From Betaproteobacteria bacterium (lineage in GTDB: Bacteria; Pseudomonadota; Gammaproteobacteria; Burkholderiales; Rhodocyclaceae): a stretch of DNA of 64,000 bases. Where the stretch lies: positions 423,676 to 487,675 of the forward strand of contig JAHRYN010000002.1 in NCBI GenBank assembly GCA_020621405.1. The letters run 5' to 3'. Under the pieces are notes generated by a model. That model did not search any database. It was not told where the DNA came from and worked only from the letters and a program-made list of their open reading frames with translations. The translations under genes and the position numbers were made by a program. Positions 33,423 to 42,980 of this stretch are shown here, piece after piece. The stretch's first letter is position 1. Each line of letters begins with the position of its first letter.

Positions 33423-34811
33423 TCAGTGCGGCGCGCGGAAGATGATCCGTATGCGGGTGCCGCACCCTTCCGCACCAGCATCCAGGCTGATGACCGCATC
33501 ATGGCGCTCGGCGACTTCGCGCACGATGGCGAGGCCGAGTCCGGTGCCCTCCACACCGCTGTCGCCGAGCCGGTAGAAGCGCTCGAACACGCGCTGCCGC
33601 TCCGCCTCCGGAATGCCTGGCCCGTCGTCCTCGACTTCCAGCCAGGCCGCACCGGTGTCATCCGTGCCACAGCGCGCCGTAACGTGGCCGCCGGCCGGCG
33701 TGTACTTGATGGCGTTGTCGAGCAGGTTGGCCAGCAGTTCGCGCAGCATCCAGTCCGAGCCATTGACCCGCGCTGGTGCAGCTTCGAAGCCGAGGTCGAT
33801 CCGGCGGGCCAGCGCGGCATCGATGAAGTCGGACGCGCCATCCTCGAACAGCGAGCCCAGTTCCACCGGCCGGCGCGTACTTTCTTCGGCCGACAGCGCA
33901 TCGCGCGACGAGCGCGCCAGCGCCAGCATCTGGTGGGTGGAATGGGCCAGGCGCTGGGTCGCCGCCTGCAGCCGCTCCAGGCGCGGCCGTGCTTCGGCCG
34001 GCAGCGCGCGCGCCGCCAGTTCGAGCTGGGTCAGCAGGCCGGCCAGCGGCGTACGCAGCTGGTGGGCCGCGTTGGACAGGAACAGCTGCTGCGCATGGCC
34101 GGCCGCATCGAGATTGCCGAGCAGCCGGTTGAGCGCGCTGACCAGCGGACGCGCCTCGCCCGGCACGTCGCCGTCCGGGATCGGACTCAGGTCGCTCGGC
34201 GTGCGCGCCGCGATCTGCGCGCCCAGCGTATCCAGCGGCTGCAGCGAAAAGCGCACCACGGCCAGCACCAGCAGCAGCGTGGCGCCGATCAGCACCAGAT
34301 TGGGCCAGATGATGGCCGACAGTATCTTGTTGGCGGCACGGTCGCGCTTGCGCGTGGTCTCGGCGACCATGACCGTGGCCTGAAGCGTGTCGCTGGAGTA
34401 GGCATAGCTGACGACGCGCACCGGCGAACCGCCTACCCACGCGTCGCTGAGCGTCGGTGGTGAGGTCGCCGGCGCCAGCGGCAGCCGGGCCAGATCGCGG
34501 TCGCCGACCACCAGCCGGCCATTGCGGTCGATCACGGCGTACAGGATGGTGTCTTCCTGATCGGTGCGCAGGATGGCGTCAGCCGCCGGCGGCAGGTCGA
34601 CCTCGATCGGCGCATCGTCGGCATCGTGTTCCAGACGCGACGCCAGCGCCATCGCGGTGCCGGTCAGCACATAGTCGTAGGATTCGTTGGCCAGCCGCAG
34701 CGCAGTACGGTAATCGGCCACGACGCTGAGCGCCAGCAGCGCCAGCAGCGGCACCGCCAGCGAGATCAGCAGGCGGCCGCGCAGCGTCGCATGGAACAGG
34801 CGCTCAAACAT
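33423..34811 (-). CDS. Sensor histidine kinase (TctE/QseC type)
   Basis: 462 aa. TM1 about residues 12-33, a periplasmic 2CSK_N-like region with 'ILYAVIDRNGRLVVGDRDL', TM2 about 168-188, HAMP, HisKA with H250 in 'LSNAAHQLRTPLAG', and an ATPase domain ('LANLLDNAIKYTPAGG', 'VEDDGPGIPEAERQ', 'GTGLGLAIV'). Start at 34811 (MFERLFHATLRG), overlapping the regulator stop by eight bases. It lies just upstream of the cytochrome operon on the same strand, with an 81-base gap, so it may control that operon. Confidence 0.87.
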   Translation of the reverse strand: MFERLFHATLRGRLLISLAVPLLALLALSVVADYRTALRLANESYDYVLTGTAMALASRLEHDADDAPIEVDLPPAADAILRTDQEDTILYAVIDRNGRLVVGDRDLARLPLAPATSPPTLSDAWVGGSPVRVVSYAYSSDTLQATVMVAETTRKRDRAANKILSAIIWPNLVLIGATLLLVLAVVRFSLQPLDTLGAQIAARTPSDLSPIPDGDVPGEARPLVSALNRLLGNLDAAGHAQQLFLSNAAHQLRTPLAGLLTQLELAARALPAEARPRLERLQAATQRLAHSTHQMLALARSSRDALSAEESTRRPVELGSLFEDGASDFIDAALARRIDLGFEAAPARVNGSDWMLRELLANLLDNAIKYTPAGGHVTARCGTDDTGAAWLEVEDDGPGIPEAERQRVFERFYRLGDSGVEGTGLGLAIVREVAERHDAVISLDAGAEGCGTRIRIIFRAPH

Positions 34812-35481
34812 CGGCAGCGCCCTCTTCCAGCCGGTAGCCGATGCCGCGCACCGTGCGGATATGCACCGGCCGGCCGGCCAGCTTGGCGCGCAGACGGGAA
34901 ATGTAGATTTCCACCGCATTCGGCGTGAGTTCGTTGTCCCAGTGGCCAATGCTGTCGGTCAGCTTCTGCTTCGCGATCACCTTGGGTGCGGCCAGCATCA
35001 GCTGCTCCAGCACGCTCCACTCGCGGCCGGTCAGTTCCAGCGGACTGCCCTCGATGTCCGCCGTGTGGTTGGCCGGGTCCAGCGTCAGCACGCCGACCGA
35101 GATCAACGGATTGGCCGAAGCCCGGCTGCGCCGCGTGATGGCGCGTATCCGGGCCAGCAGTTCCGGCAGCAGGAAGGGTTTGACGAGATAGTCGTCGGCG
35201 CCGATGTCCAGCCCGACCACGCGGTCTTCCAGCGCGTCACGCGCCGTCAGTATCAATATCGGCAGATCCAGGCCGCGTCGCCGGATGCGCCGTATCAGCT
35301 CGAAGCCGTCCATGCCGGGCAGGCCGATGTCGACGATAGCCAGGTCGTAGGTGGTCAGCCCGAGCGCACCTTCCGCCGGCTCCGCTGCGCCCAGCGGATC
35401 GACCGTGAAGTTCGCCTGTTCGAGCGCTTCCTTGAGGCCGACGCGCAGCACCAGATCGTCCTCAACCAGCAGTATTCGCAT
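34804..35481 (-). CDS. OmpR-type response regulator
   Basis: 225 aa. Receiver with D8/D9 and D51 ('LAIVDIGLPGMDGFELI'), the switch Lys in 'YLVKPFLLPELLARIRAI', and a winged helix ('LTGREWSVLEQLMLAAPKVI', 'EIYISRLRAKL'). It pairs with the kinase through an eight-base overlap. Start at 35481 where the receiver begins; the longer frame crosses the REP-like pair at 35601-35673 and is not coding. Confidence 0.9.
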   Translation of the reverse strand: MRILLVEDDLVLRVGLKEALEQANFTVDPLGAAEPAEGALGLTTYDLAIVDIGLPGMDGFELIRRIRRRGLDLPILILTARDALEDRVVGLDIGADDYLVKPFLLPELLARIRAITRRSRASANPLISVGVLTLDPANHTADIEGSPLELTGREWSVLEQLMLAAPKVIAKQKLTDSIGHWDNELTPNAVEIYISRLRAKLAGRPVHIRTVRGIGYRLEEGAADV

Positions 35482-35600
35482 GCGCGTATTCCCGGAATGT
35501 CGTGTTTTCAAGGATACAGCGGAGGCCGGCGGCGCGATGGCGCCTGCCGGCGACGCACCCGCGGCGTCGGGAATCACGACCTGGCGTCGTGCAGCGACCG

Positions 35601-35673
35601 GATCGCGAGCATGGCTCGCTCCTACAAAAACGTTGCGCTGTTGCCTTGTGCAGGAGCGAGCCATGCTCGCGAT
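35601..35673. repeat. Inverted pair of REP-like elements
   Basis: GATCGCGAGCATGGCTCGCT (35601 on) and its inverse ending 35673 ('caggagcgagccatgctcgc') flank 25 unrelated bases. Each is itself a small hairpin (GCGAGC-atg-GCTCGC). The same unit recurs in the array at 42981-43318. It lies between the response regulator and the CDF gene. Confidence 0.75.
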
Positions 35674-35680
35674 GCGCCGC

Positions 35681-36631
35681 TCAGGGCTGCGGCGGCTCCG
35701 CGTGATCGAGGTCGGGGCGGCGCCAGGGGTCCACATGGGTCATCAGGTTGAGCACGCGGTGCCGTTGCAGCACGCGCTGGCGCGCCCGGACCGCGATGTC
35801 GTGCCCTTCTTCCACCGTGATCGACGCATCGACCTCGATGTGAGCATCGACCACGATCATGTCGCCCATCTTGCGCGTGCGCACGTCGTGCACTTCGCTC
35901 ACGCCCGGCGTCTCGACCAGCGTGCGGCGGATCGCCTCGACTTCCTGCTCGTCGACCGAACGGTCCATCAGGTCGTGCAGCGCATCCCAGCCGAAGCCCC
36001 AGCCCATGCGCGCCACCATCAGGCCGACGATGAGCGCGGCAATCGGATCGAGGATGGGGTAGCCGGCCAGATTGCCGACGATGCCCAAGCTCACCACCAG
36101 CGACGACGCGGCGTCCGAGCGCGCGTGCCAAGCGTTGGCGACCAGCATGCCCGACTTGACGCGCTTGGCCACCGACAACATGTAGCGGAACAGCATTTCC
36201 TTGGCCAGCAGCGCACCAAGCGCGACCCACAGTGCGATCACGTGGACCTCCTGCACGGTTTCCGGCGCATTGATCTTGTGCACCGCCGACCACAGCATGC
36301 CGGCGCCGACCGCCAGCAGCAGCGCACCCAGCGCCAGCGAGGCGGCGGTCTCGAAGCGCTGATGGCCGTACGGATGCTGCTCGTCGGCGTCCTTCTTGCT
36401 GTGGTGGCTGGCCAGCAGCACGACGAAATCGGCCACCAGGTCGGACAGCGAATGGATGCCGTCGGCCACCAGACCCTGCGACCGCGACAGGATGCCGACC
36501 GCGATCTGGGTGACCGTCAGCAGCAGATTGACCACGACGCTGACCCAGGTACTGCGCGACGCGGCCGCGGCACGCTCGGCCGGGCTGTACAGGGCGTCTT
36601 CGGGATCGTCGGCGAGATCGGTAAACTTCAT
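35681..36631 (-). CDS. Cation diffusion facilitator (metal exporter)
   Basis: 316 aa. Six transmembrane helices in the first 210 residues, with metal-site motifs 'GIHSLSDLVADF' (TM2) and 'HARSDAASS' (TM5), and a cytoplasmic C-terminal domain with 'VSEVHDVRTRKMGDMIVVDAHIEV'. It exports divalent metals (Zn, Fe, Co, Cd or Mn) using the proton gradient. The Ser-Asp and His-Asp pairs leave specificity open. Start at 36631 (MKFTDLADD), within a short divergent promoter region shared with the amidase. Confidence 0.9.
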   Translation of the reverse strand: MKFTDLADDPEDALYSPAERAAAASRSTWVSVVVNLLLTVTQIAVGILSRSQGLVADGIHSLSDLVADFVVLLASHHSKKDADEQHPYGHQRFETAASLALGALLLAVGAGMLWSAVHKINAPETVQEVHVIALWVALGALLAKEMLFRYMLSVAKRVKSGMLVANAWHARSDAASSLVVSLGIVGNLAGYPILDPIAALIVGLMVARMGWGFGWDALHDLMDRSVDEQEVEAIRRTLVETPGVSEVHDVRTRKMGDMIVVDAHIEVDASITVEEGHDIAVRARQRVLQRHRVLNLMTHVDPWRRPDLDHAEPPQP

Positions 36632-36857
36632 GCGAATCGGTTCCGGTTCCGGCGGCGCGATCGCGGGCCGGCAGGTTGTTCGGGGGTATGAGGGGTGGCG
36701 GCAGCGGTGCCGCCGTAGGTGCAGCAACAGGTGCTTCGGCGGTACAACACCCGGGCAGGAGCTTATCCTCCCGTCCTTACCGCGAGATTAACGCAGATCA
36801 GCGCCGGTGCGGACCGCCCGGCAGCGCGTTTCCATCCAGACCGATCAGGCAAACAAG

Positions 36858-38261
36858 ATGGCCGAAGACCTGTTTTCCCTGTCCGCCCGCGAACTGCTGG
36901 CGCATTTCCGCGCCGGAACGCTGTCGCCGGTCGAGGTGACCCGCGCCGCGCTCGACCGTATCCATGCACTGCAACCGCGCTACAACGCCTTCGCCTGGAT
37001 CGGTGCCGAACAGGCGCTGGCGGCGGCACGCGCCTCCGAGCAGCGCTGGCTGCGCGGCGCACCGCTCGGCCGGGTCGACGGGCTGCCGACCACGGTCAAG
37101 GATCTGCTGCTGTGCCGCGGCGGGCCGACCCGGCGCGGCTCGCTGACCGTCGATCCGGACCAGCCGTGGGACGAGGACAGCGCATCGGTGGCACGCCTGC
37201 GCGAACAGGGCGCGGTGTTTCTGGGCAAGACGACAACGCCGGAATTCGGCTGGAAGGGCGTCACCGACAGCCCGCTGACCGGCGTCACCGTCAATCCGTG
37301 GAATCCGGCGCTGACGCCGGGCGGCAGCAGCGGCGGCGCGGCCGTGGCGGCCGCCTTCGGCATGGGCGTGCTGCATCTGGCGACCGATGGCGGCGGCTCG
37401 ATCCGGATTCCCGCTGCCATGTGCGGGCTGTTCGGCTTCAAGCCGACCTTCGGCGTGGTGCCGGTGCATCCGCATCCGCCGGCGCTGACCTTGTGGCATC
37501 AGGGACCGATCGCGCGCACCGTCGACGACGCGGCGCTGATGCTGTCAGTGATATCCGGGCCCGAGCCACGTGACTTCCACGCCATGCCATCACACGGCAT
37601 CGATTTCTCGCAGCCGCCCGACGGCGATCTGCGCGGCCTGCGCATCGCCTACAGCCGGACGCTGGGCTACGCACGGGTCGATGCCGAGGTGGCCGAATGC
37701 GTCGACGCCGCGGTGGCGGAACTGGCGGCACTGGGCGCCGCGGTCGAGGACATCGATCTGGTGCTCGAAGACCCGATCACCATCATGCAGCCGCTGTGGT
37801 CGGTCGCGCTGGCGATCGGACTCGAACCGATGACCGACGCACGGCGCGCACTGCTCGATCCGCCGGTCCGCGACCTGGCGGCGCCGGGCTTCGCGATGTC
37901 CGCGCTGCACTACCGCGCGATCGAACGACAGCGCGAAGCGCTGGCGCGGCGGATGAACCAGCTGCACGACGATTTCGACCTGCTGGTGACACCACAGCTC
38001 GCCACCACGGCGTTCGCTGCCGGCCACGAAGTCCCGCCGGGGAGCGGGCTCGCGCGCTGGTGGGAATGGTCGCCCTTCACCTATCCGTTCAACCTGACGC
38101 AGCAACCCGCGGCGAGCGTTCCCTGCGGTTTCACCGCCGGCGGCCTGCCGGTCGCCATGCAGCTGGTCGGCCGGCGCTGTGCCGATGTGCTGGTGCTGCG
38201 CGCCGCGCGCGCCTGGGAGGCCGCCCACCCGTTCCGCCTGCCGCCGCTGCCCGGCCAATAA
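36858..38261 (+). CDS. Amidase (amidase signature family)
   Basis: 467 aa. Catalytic Ser-cisSer-Lys set: Lys in 'LPTTVKDLLLCRGGPT' (about residue 80), 'TPGGSSGGAAVAAAFG' (about 155-170) and nucleophile Ser in 'LATDGGGSIRIPAAMCG'. It hydrolyses amide bonds. The family includes aryl-amidases, 6-aminohexanoate-oligomer hydrolases and indole acetamide hydrolases, and the substrate cannot be read. Start at 36858 (MAEDLFSLS) rather than the longer frame, which lacks a ribosome site. Transcribed away from the CDF gene. Confidence 0.88.
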   Translation: MAEDLFSLSARELLAHFRAGTLSPVEVTRAALDRIHALQPRYNAFAWIGAEQALAAARASEQRWLRGAPLGRVDGLPTTVKDLLLCRGGPTRRGSLTVDPDQPWDEDSASVARLREQGAVFLGKTTTPEFGWKGVTDSPLTGVTVNPWNPALTPGGSSGGAAVAAAFGMGVLHLATDGGGSIRIPAAMCGLFGFKPTFGVVPVHPHPPALTLWHQGPIARTVDDAALMLSVISGPEPRDFHAMPSHGIDFSQPPDGDLRGLRIAYSRTLGYARVDAEVAECVDAAVAELAALGAAVEDIDLVLEDPITIMQPLWSVALAIGLEPMTDARRALLDPPVRDLAAPGFAMSALHYRAIERQREALARRMNQLHDDFDLLVTPQLATTAFAAGHEVPPGSGLARWWEWSPFTYPFNLTQQPAASVPCGFTAGGLPVAMQLVGRRCADVLVLRAARAWEAAHPFRLPPLPGQ

Positions 38262-38367
38262 GACTTCGTCGACACAGAGGTTTTCCGTCCTGCACTCTGG
38301 CGGCTGCCACCACCGTGCGATACTTCGACCGCAAAGAATACCCCTACGAAAATCAAGGCTTCCGCGA

Positions 38368-40434
38368 ATGGACCGCCCAACGGACAACCCAACGCGCAGC
38401 CAGCCACGGATCATCGAGGAACTCCACGCACGCTGGCCCGCCCCGTGGCGCCACGCGCTCGCGGTCGCGATTTTCGGCGTCGCGCTGGTGCTGCGTTTCA
38501 TCGCGCTCCCGATCGACGGCGGCGCCGCCTACCTGACCTTCTACCCGGCCATGGTCATCGCCTTTTACCTGGTCGGCGCAGCGCCGGGTCTGGTGATGGC
38601 CGGTCTGAGCGCGGCCGCGGCCCACATCATCTTTACGCCACCGTACTGGAGCGTGAACACGGATTTCAAGGGCGCCCTGGCACTCGCGACCTTCCTTATT
38701 TCGTCCGGGCTGATGGCACTGCTCGTGTCCAGGCTGCAGGCCAGCCGCACCCGGCTGCAAAGCGCGCTGGCGGAGCTCGGCGAAAGCGAAGGCCGCCATC
38801 AGGCGATGCTGGAAGACCAGACGGAAATGATCTGCCGCTTCCGTGCCGACGGCACGGTCGTCTATGTCAATGACGCCTACTGCCGCTACTTCGGCAAATC
38901 ACGCGCCGACATCGTCGGCACCACCTGGCACCCGCTGGCGTGGCCGGAGGACATCGCCCGCATCGAACAGCAGCTGTCGGCGCTGTCGCCGGCGAATCCG
39001 GTCGTCACCATCGAGAACCGCATGTTCACCGCGGATGGCGAAGTGCGCTGGTGCCAGTTCGCCAACCGCGGCTTCTTCGACACCGATGGCCGGCGACTGG
39101 AACTCCAGAGCGTCGGCCGCGACATCACCGAGCGGAAGTCGCTCGAGGCCAGGCTCGCCGCCTCGCTGGCAGAACAGCGCGATCTGTACGATCACGCACC
39201 CTGCGCCTACTACTCGCTGTCGCCCGACGGCACCTTCCTGCACATGAACGAGACTGGGCTCAAGTGGCTCGGCCGGTCACGCAGTGAGCTGATCGGCAAG
39301 CTGAAGCTGCCCGACGTGCTGACGCCGGAAGGACGGGCCGCTTTCCAGCTGCAGTTTCCGAGGTTCAAGAAGGAAGGCGTGCTCAAGGACATGCCTTTCG
39401 AACTGATCAGCCGCACCGGCGAAGTACGCCGGGTCAGTGCCAGTGCCACCGCGGTCACCGATGCCGACGGCAATTTCGTGATGAGCCGCTCGGTGATGTA
39501 CGACGTCACCGAACTGATCCGGACCAAGGACAAGCTCAGACAGCTGACGGTGGAGCAGAACGCGATGCTCGACAACGATCTGGTCGGCATCGCGAAGGTG
39601 CGCGACCGGCAGCTGGTCTGGGTGAACAAGGCGATGCAGCGCACCTTCGGCTATTCCGAAAGCGAACTGGTCGGACAGCTGACGCGGTTGCTGTATCCGG
39701 ACGATACCTCGTTCGCCGCGCTGGGCGAGGACGTCTACGGGCTGCAGCATCCGAACGAAGTGTTCAGGACTCAGGTGGAACTGCTGGACAAGGACGGTCG
39801 CAAGCTCTGGATAGATGCCAGCGGCACGCTGCTGTCGAAGGAAAGCCGCGAATGGATGTGGACGCTGGCCGACATCACGCCACTGAAGACCTATCAGGAC
39901 GCGGTCGAATACATGGCGCTGCACGACGCACTGACCGGTCTGCCGAACCGCCGGCTGCTGACCGACCGGTTGAATCAGGCGATCCTGGTGGCGCAGCGTA
40001 CGAAACGGCCGCTGGTCATCTGCTATCTCGATCTGGACGGCTTCAAGCCGGTCAATGACCGCTGGGGCCACGCCGCCGGCGACGAACTGCTGAAACAGGT
40101 ATCGAACCGCCTGCAGTCATGCGTGCGCGCCAACGATACCGTCTGCCGGCTGGGCGGCGACGAATTCGTGCTGATGCTGACCGACCTGGAACAGCCGGAC
40201 GAACACGATTCGGTCGTACAGCGCATCATCGCGGAGATCGGCCGCCCATTCATCATCGGCGACGACTCCGCCACGGTCACCGCCAGCATCGGCGTCACGC
40301 TGTTTCCGCAGGACGGCGGCGACGCGGACACGCTGCTGCGCCATGCCGACCACGCGATGTATCTCGCCAAATCACTCGGACGCAACCGCGTCTGCCGGTA
40401 CATGCCGGCACGCCCGGGCGCATCGGTGCAGTGA
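38368..40434 (+). CDS. Membrane PAS-GGDEF diguanylate cyclase
   Basis: 688 aa. N-terminal DUF4118/KdpD-like membrane part with about four spans (residues 30-120), a short coiled coil, then three PAS domains (about 145-265, 275-395, 405-520) and a GGDEF domain at the C terminus. The active site 'RLGGDEFVLML' is intact, and the product-inhibition I-site RAND sits five residues before GGDEF. It makes cyclic-di-GMP in response to PAS signals. No EAL domain. Start at 38368. Confidence 0.92.
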   Translation: MDRPTDNPTRSQPRIIEELHARWPAPWRHALAVAIFGVALVLRFIALPIDGGAAYLTFYPAMVIAFYLVGAAPGLVMAGLSAAAAHIIFTPPYWSVNTDFKGALALATFLISSGLMALLVSRLQASRTRLQSALAELGESEGRHQAMLEDQTEMICRFRADGTVVYVNDAYCRYFGKSRADIVGTTWHPLAWPEDIARIEQQLSALSPANPVVTIENRMFTADGEVRWCQFANRGFFDTDGRRLELQSVGRDITERKSLEARLAASLAEQRDLYDHAPCAYYSLSPDGTFLHMNETGLKWLGRSRSELIGKLKLPDVLTPEGRAAFQLQFPRFKKEGVLKDMPFELISRTGEVRRVSASATAVTDADGNFVMSRSVMYDVTELIRTKDKLRQLTVEQNAMLDNDLVGIAKVRDRQLVWVNKAMQRTFGYSESELVGQLTRLLYPDDTSFAALGEDVYGLQHPNEVFRTQVELLDKDGRKLWIDASGTLLSKESREWMWTLADITPLKTYQDAVEYMALHDALTGLPNRRLLTDRLNQAILVAQRTKRPLVICYLDLDGFKPVNDRWGHAAGDELLKQVSNRLQSCVRANDTVCRLGGDEFVLMLTDLEQPDEHDSVVQRIIAEIGRPFIIGDDSATVTASIGVTLFPQDGGDADTLLRHADHAMYLAKSLGRNRVCRYMPARPGASVQ

Positions 40435-40448
40435 CGCGACCGCCCCGC

Positions 40449-40535
40449 GCTTCATGGCGGGGCCGCACCGGACTTCCGCTTCACGGCCGGGAGGCACCGG
40501 ACTTCCGCTTCACGGCCGGGAGGCACCGGACCTCA
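40449..40535. repeat. Three tandem 29-bp repeats
   Basis: A unit 'gcttcacggccgggaggcac'+'cggacttcc' occurs at 40449 (degenerate), 40478 and 40507. It lies between the convergent cyclase and LysR genes. The LysR stop codon (40510) falls in the third copy. Confidence 0.8.
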
Positions 40536-41409
40536 TTTCCTCCGTCAGAAAATCCATCAGCACGCGTACCCGGTGCGGCACATGCCGGTTGCCCGGCAGC
40601 ACGACGTGGATGCCCAGCTCCGGTGTCGGAAAGTCGGCCAGGATGGCCCTGACCCGGCCGGACGCGATGAGGCTGTCCACGATGAAATCCGGCTGGCAGG
40701 CGATGCCCATGCCCAGCGCGGCGGCCTCGGCCAGCACGTCGCCATTGCCGGCATTGATGCGGCTGCGGACGACGACGTTCCGGGTCTGCCCGTCGACGAC
40801 GAAGGACCAGGCCTGGCTGCTGCCGCCTGCCGTATAGCCCAGACATTCATGGTGTGCGAGTTCGTCCGGATGCTGCGGCGTGCCGTGGCGCGCGAGGTAG
40901 TCCGGCGACGCCACGACGATCAGACGGCTGCTGCCGATGCGGCGCGCAACGTCGCCCGGATCGAGCCGCGCCGTGATGCGGATCGACAGGTCTATGCCCT
41001 CCTCGATCAGGTTCACGCGCCGGTCGGTGTAATCCATGTCCAGACTGACTTCGGGATAACGCTGCGCGAAGCCGAGCAGCAGCGGACCGAGCCGCTTGAG
41101 GCCGAAACTCAGCGGCAGTCCGATGCGGATCGGGCCGCGCGGCGACTGGCGCTCCTCCGCAATGCCGGTCTCAGCCGCCTCGACCAGATTCAGGATGACG
41201 CGGCACTTCTCCAGATAGGCCGTACCGGCCGAGGTCAGCGACAGCCGGCGCGTGCTGCGCGCCATCAATTTGGTCCCGAGATGGGCTTCCAGCGCGGCCA
41301 CCTGCCGCGTCACCGCAGAGCGGGCGACGCCCAGCTGCAGCGCGGCGGCGGAAAAGCTGCCCAGCTCGGCCACCCGGATGAACATCTGCATTGCATCCAG
41401 CCTGTCCAT
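40510..41409 (-). CDS. LysR-family transcriptional regulator
   Basis: 299 aa. N-terminal winged HTH ('SFSAAALQLGVARSAVTRQVAALEAHLGTKL'), linker helix, and a two-lobe effector domain from about residue 90 ('GPIRIGLPLSFG', 'VDLSIRITARLD'-like region, 'HECLGYTAGGSSQAW'). It is divergent from the LigB-type dioxygenase and YceI genes, which it probably regulates. The start could be 41409 or 41418 (ATG ATG pair, 3 codons apart); a TTG at 41433 is less likely. The C terminus is inside a tandem repeat. Confidence 0.88.
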   Translation of the reverse strand: MDRLDAMQMFIRVAELGSFSAAALQLGVARSAVTRQVAALEAHLGTKLMARSTRRLSLTSAGTAYLEKCRVILNLVEAAETGIAEERQSPRGPIRIGLPLSFGLKRLGPLLLGFAQRYPEVSLDMDYTDRRVNLIEEGIDLSIRITARLDPGDVARRIGSSRLIVVASPDYLARHGTPQHPDELAHHECLGYTAGGSSQAWSFVVDGQTRNVVVRSRINAGNGDVLAEAAALGMGIACQPDFIVDSLIASGRVRAILADFPTPELGIHVVLPGNRHVPHRVRVLMDFLTEEMRSGASRP

Positions 41410-41483
41410 TGTTGCCATATCCGCAATTGACAATTACGGATTGTCTCCTATTTCGCATCAACGCAAGGGGCTAAGGTGCAGCC

Positions 41484-42326
41484 ATGATGAATGGAGCACA
41501 CGACATGTCGACCGACCGCCCTGCCCGACAACCCGCGCTGTTCGTGCCGCACGGCGCACCGACCTTCGCCCTGCGTCCCGGCGCAGCGGGTGCCGCACTG
41601 GCCGGCAAGGCCGCGCAGCTCGAGCGGCCGCGCGCCATCGTGGTGGTCAGCGCACACTGGGACACCGGCGTGCCCACCGTGGGCACCGCCGGCACGCTCG
41701 AAACGATTCACGACTTCCTCAGCTTTCCGCGCGCGCTGTACGACCTGCGCTACCCGGCCACCGGCTGCCGCGAAGCCGCCGCCGAAGTCGCCGCCGCCAT
41801 TGCCGATGCCGGCCTGCCGGTGCGGACCGACGCCGAACACGGTCTTGATCACGGCGCCTGGGTACCGTTGCGCCTGATGTTTCCCGACGCCGATGTACCG
41901 GTCATTCCGCTGTCCATCCAGAGCCGGACCGGCCCCGAAGGCGCCTGGCAACTTGGCCGCGCACTGGCGCCGCTCACCGCACGCGGCTTCCTGGTGATCG
42001 CATCCGGCAACCTGACGCACAACCTGCGCGACTACCAGGTCGCGGTGCACGGCGGCGCAACGCCATCCTATGTCCGGGCATTCGCCGACTGGATGGCCGG
42101 ACGCCTCGTCGCCAACGACGTCGCCGCGCTGCTCGACTACCGCAGGCAGGCGCCCGACGGCGCCCGGGCGCACCCGACCGAAGACCACCTGCTGCCGCTG
42201 TTCGTCGCTTTCGGCGCCGGCGGCGATGGCGCCACTGCCGAACGCTTCCATGCCGGCATCGACGACTACGTGCTGGCGATGGATGCCTGGGCCTTCTCGC
42301 CAGCCGAACCCGCGGTGCAGCCCTGA
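41484..42326 (+). CDS. LigB-type extradiol dioxygenase (DODA/YgiD-like)
   Basis: 280 aa. Metal ligands of the class III extradiol fold: 'LFVPHGAPTFAL' (His near 22), 'VVSAHWDTG' (His near 58) and 'DAEHGLDHGAWVPLRL'. The second half carries 'SGNLTHNLRDYQ' and 'TEDHLLPLFVAFGA'. Relatives open catechol rings (DOPA 4,5-dioxygenase); the natural substrate is unclear. The start at 41484 has 'ctaaggtgcagcc'. It is divergent from LysR and followed by YceI 64 bases downstream. Confidence 0.88.
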   Translation: MMNGAHDMSTDRPARQPALFVPHGAPTFALRPGAAGAALAGKAAQLERPRAIVVVSAHWDTGVPTVGTAGTLETIHDFLSFPRALYDLRYPATGCREAAAEVAAAIADAGLPVRTDAEHGLDHGAWVPLRLMFPDADVPVIPLSIQSRTGPEGAWQLGRALAPLTARGFLVIASGNLTHNLRDYQVAVHGGATPSYVRAFADWMAGRLVANDVAALLDYRRQAPDGARAHPTEDHLLPLFVAFGAGGDGATAERFHAGIDDYVLAMDAWAFSPAEPAVQP

Positions 42327-42390
42327 CCGGCTGCACCTCAACATTGCCCCACCCCCTGCCACACCACCCTGCCCGAACCGGAGAACCACC

Positions 42391-42969
42391 ATGAACGCAC
42401 TGACCAGACTGAGCACCGCCTTCATCCTCGCCGCCGCTGCCGCCGCCCCCGCGCTGGCCGCACCCGAAAGCTACGCGCTGGACGCCGGTCACACCTTTCC
42501 GCGCTTCTCGTACAGCCACTTCGGCTATTCGACGCAGCTGAGCCGCTTCAACAAGACCACCGGCAAGATCGTGTTCGACAAGGTCGCGAAGACCGGCTCG
42601 GTCGACATCACGATAGACACCAAGTCGGTCGACACCGGCTTCCCGCTGTTCAACGAGCACATCCAGAGCGAGGATTTCCTCGATACGGCGCAATTCCCGA
42701 CCGCGACCTTCAAATCGACGAAGGTGGTGTTCGACGGCGACAAGCCGACCGCGATCGAAGGCAGGCTGACGCTCAAGGGCGTCACCCGCCCGGTCACGCT
42801 GACGGTCACCTCCTTCCAGGCCATGCCGCACCCGATCCTGAAGAAGGACGCCATCGGCGCCAATGCCAATGTCACCGTCAAGCGCTCCGACTTCAACGCC
42901 GGCAAGTACGCACCGAACGTCAGCGACGAAGTGCGCATCGACATCGCCGTCGAAGCCATCAAGGAATAA
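42391..42969 (+). CDS. YceI-family periplasmic lipid-binding protein
   Basis: 192 aa. Signal peptide (residues 1-23, 'AAAAAAPALAAPES'). The YceI lipocalin-like domain has 'YALDAGHTFPRFSYSHFG', 'SVDITIDTKSVDTG', 'EDFLDTAQFPTATFKST' and 'LTLKGVTRPVTLTV'. The family binds isoprenoid-type lipids such as polyprenols in the periplasm. Start at 42391, 'gaaccggagaaccacc' upstream. Follows the LigB-type gene on the same strand. Confidence 0.92.
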   Translation: MNALTRLSTAFILAAAAAAPALAAPESYALDAGHTFPRFSYSHFGYSTQLSRFNKTTGKIVFDKVAKTGSVDITIDTKSVDTGFPLFNEHIQSEDFLDTAQFPTATFKSTKVVFDGDKPTAIEGRLTLKGVTRPVTLTVTSFQAMPHPILKKDAIGANANVTVKRSDFNAGKYAPNVSDEVRIDIAVEAIKE

Positions 42970-42980
42970 GCCGGGCACTC

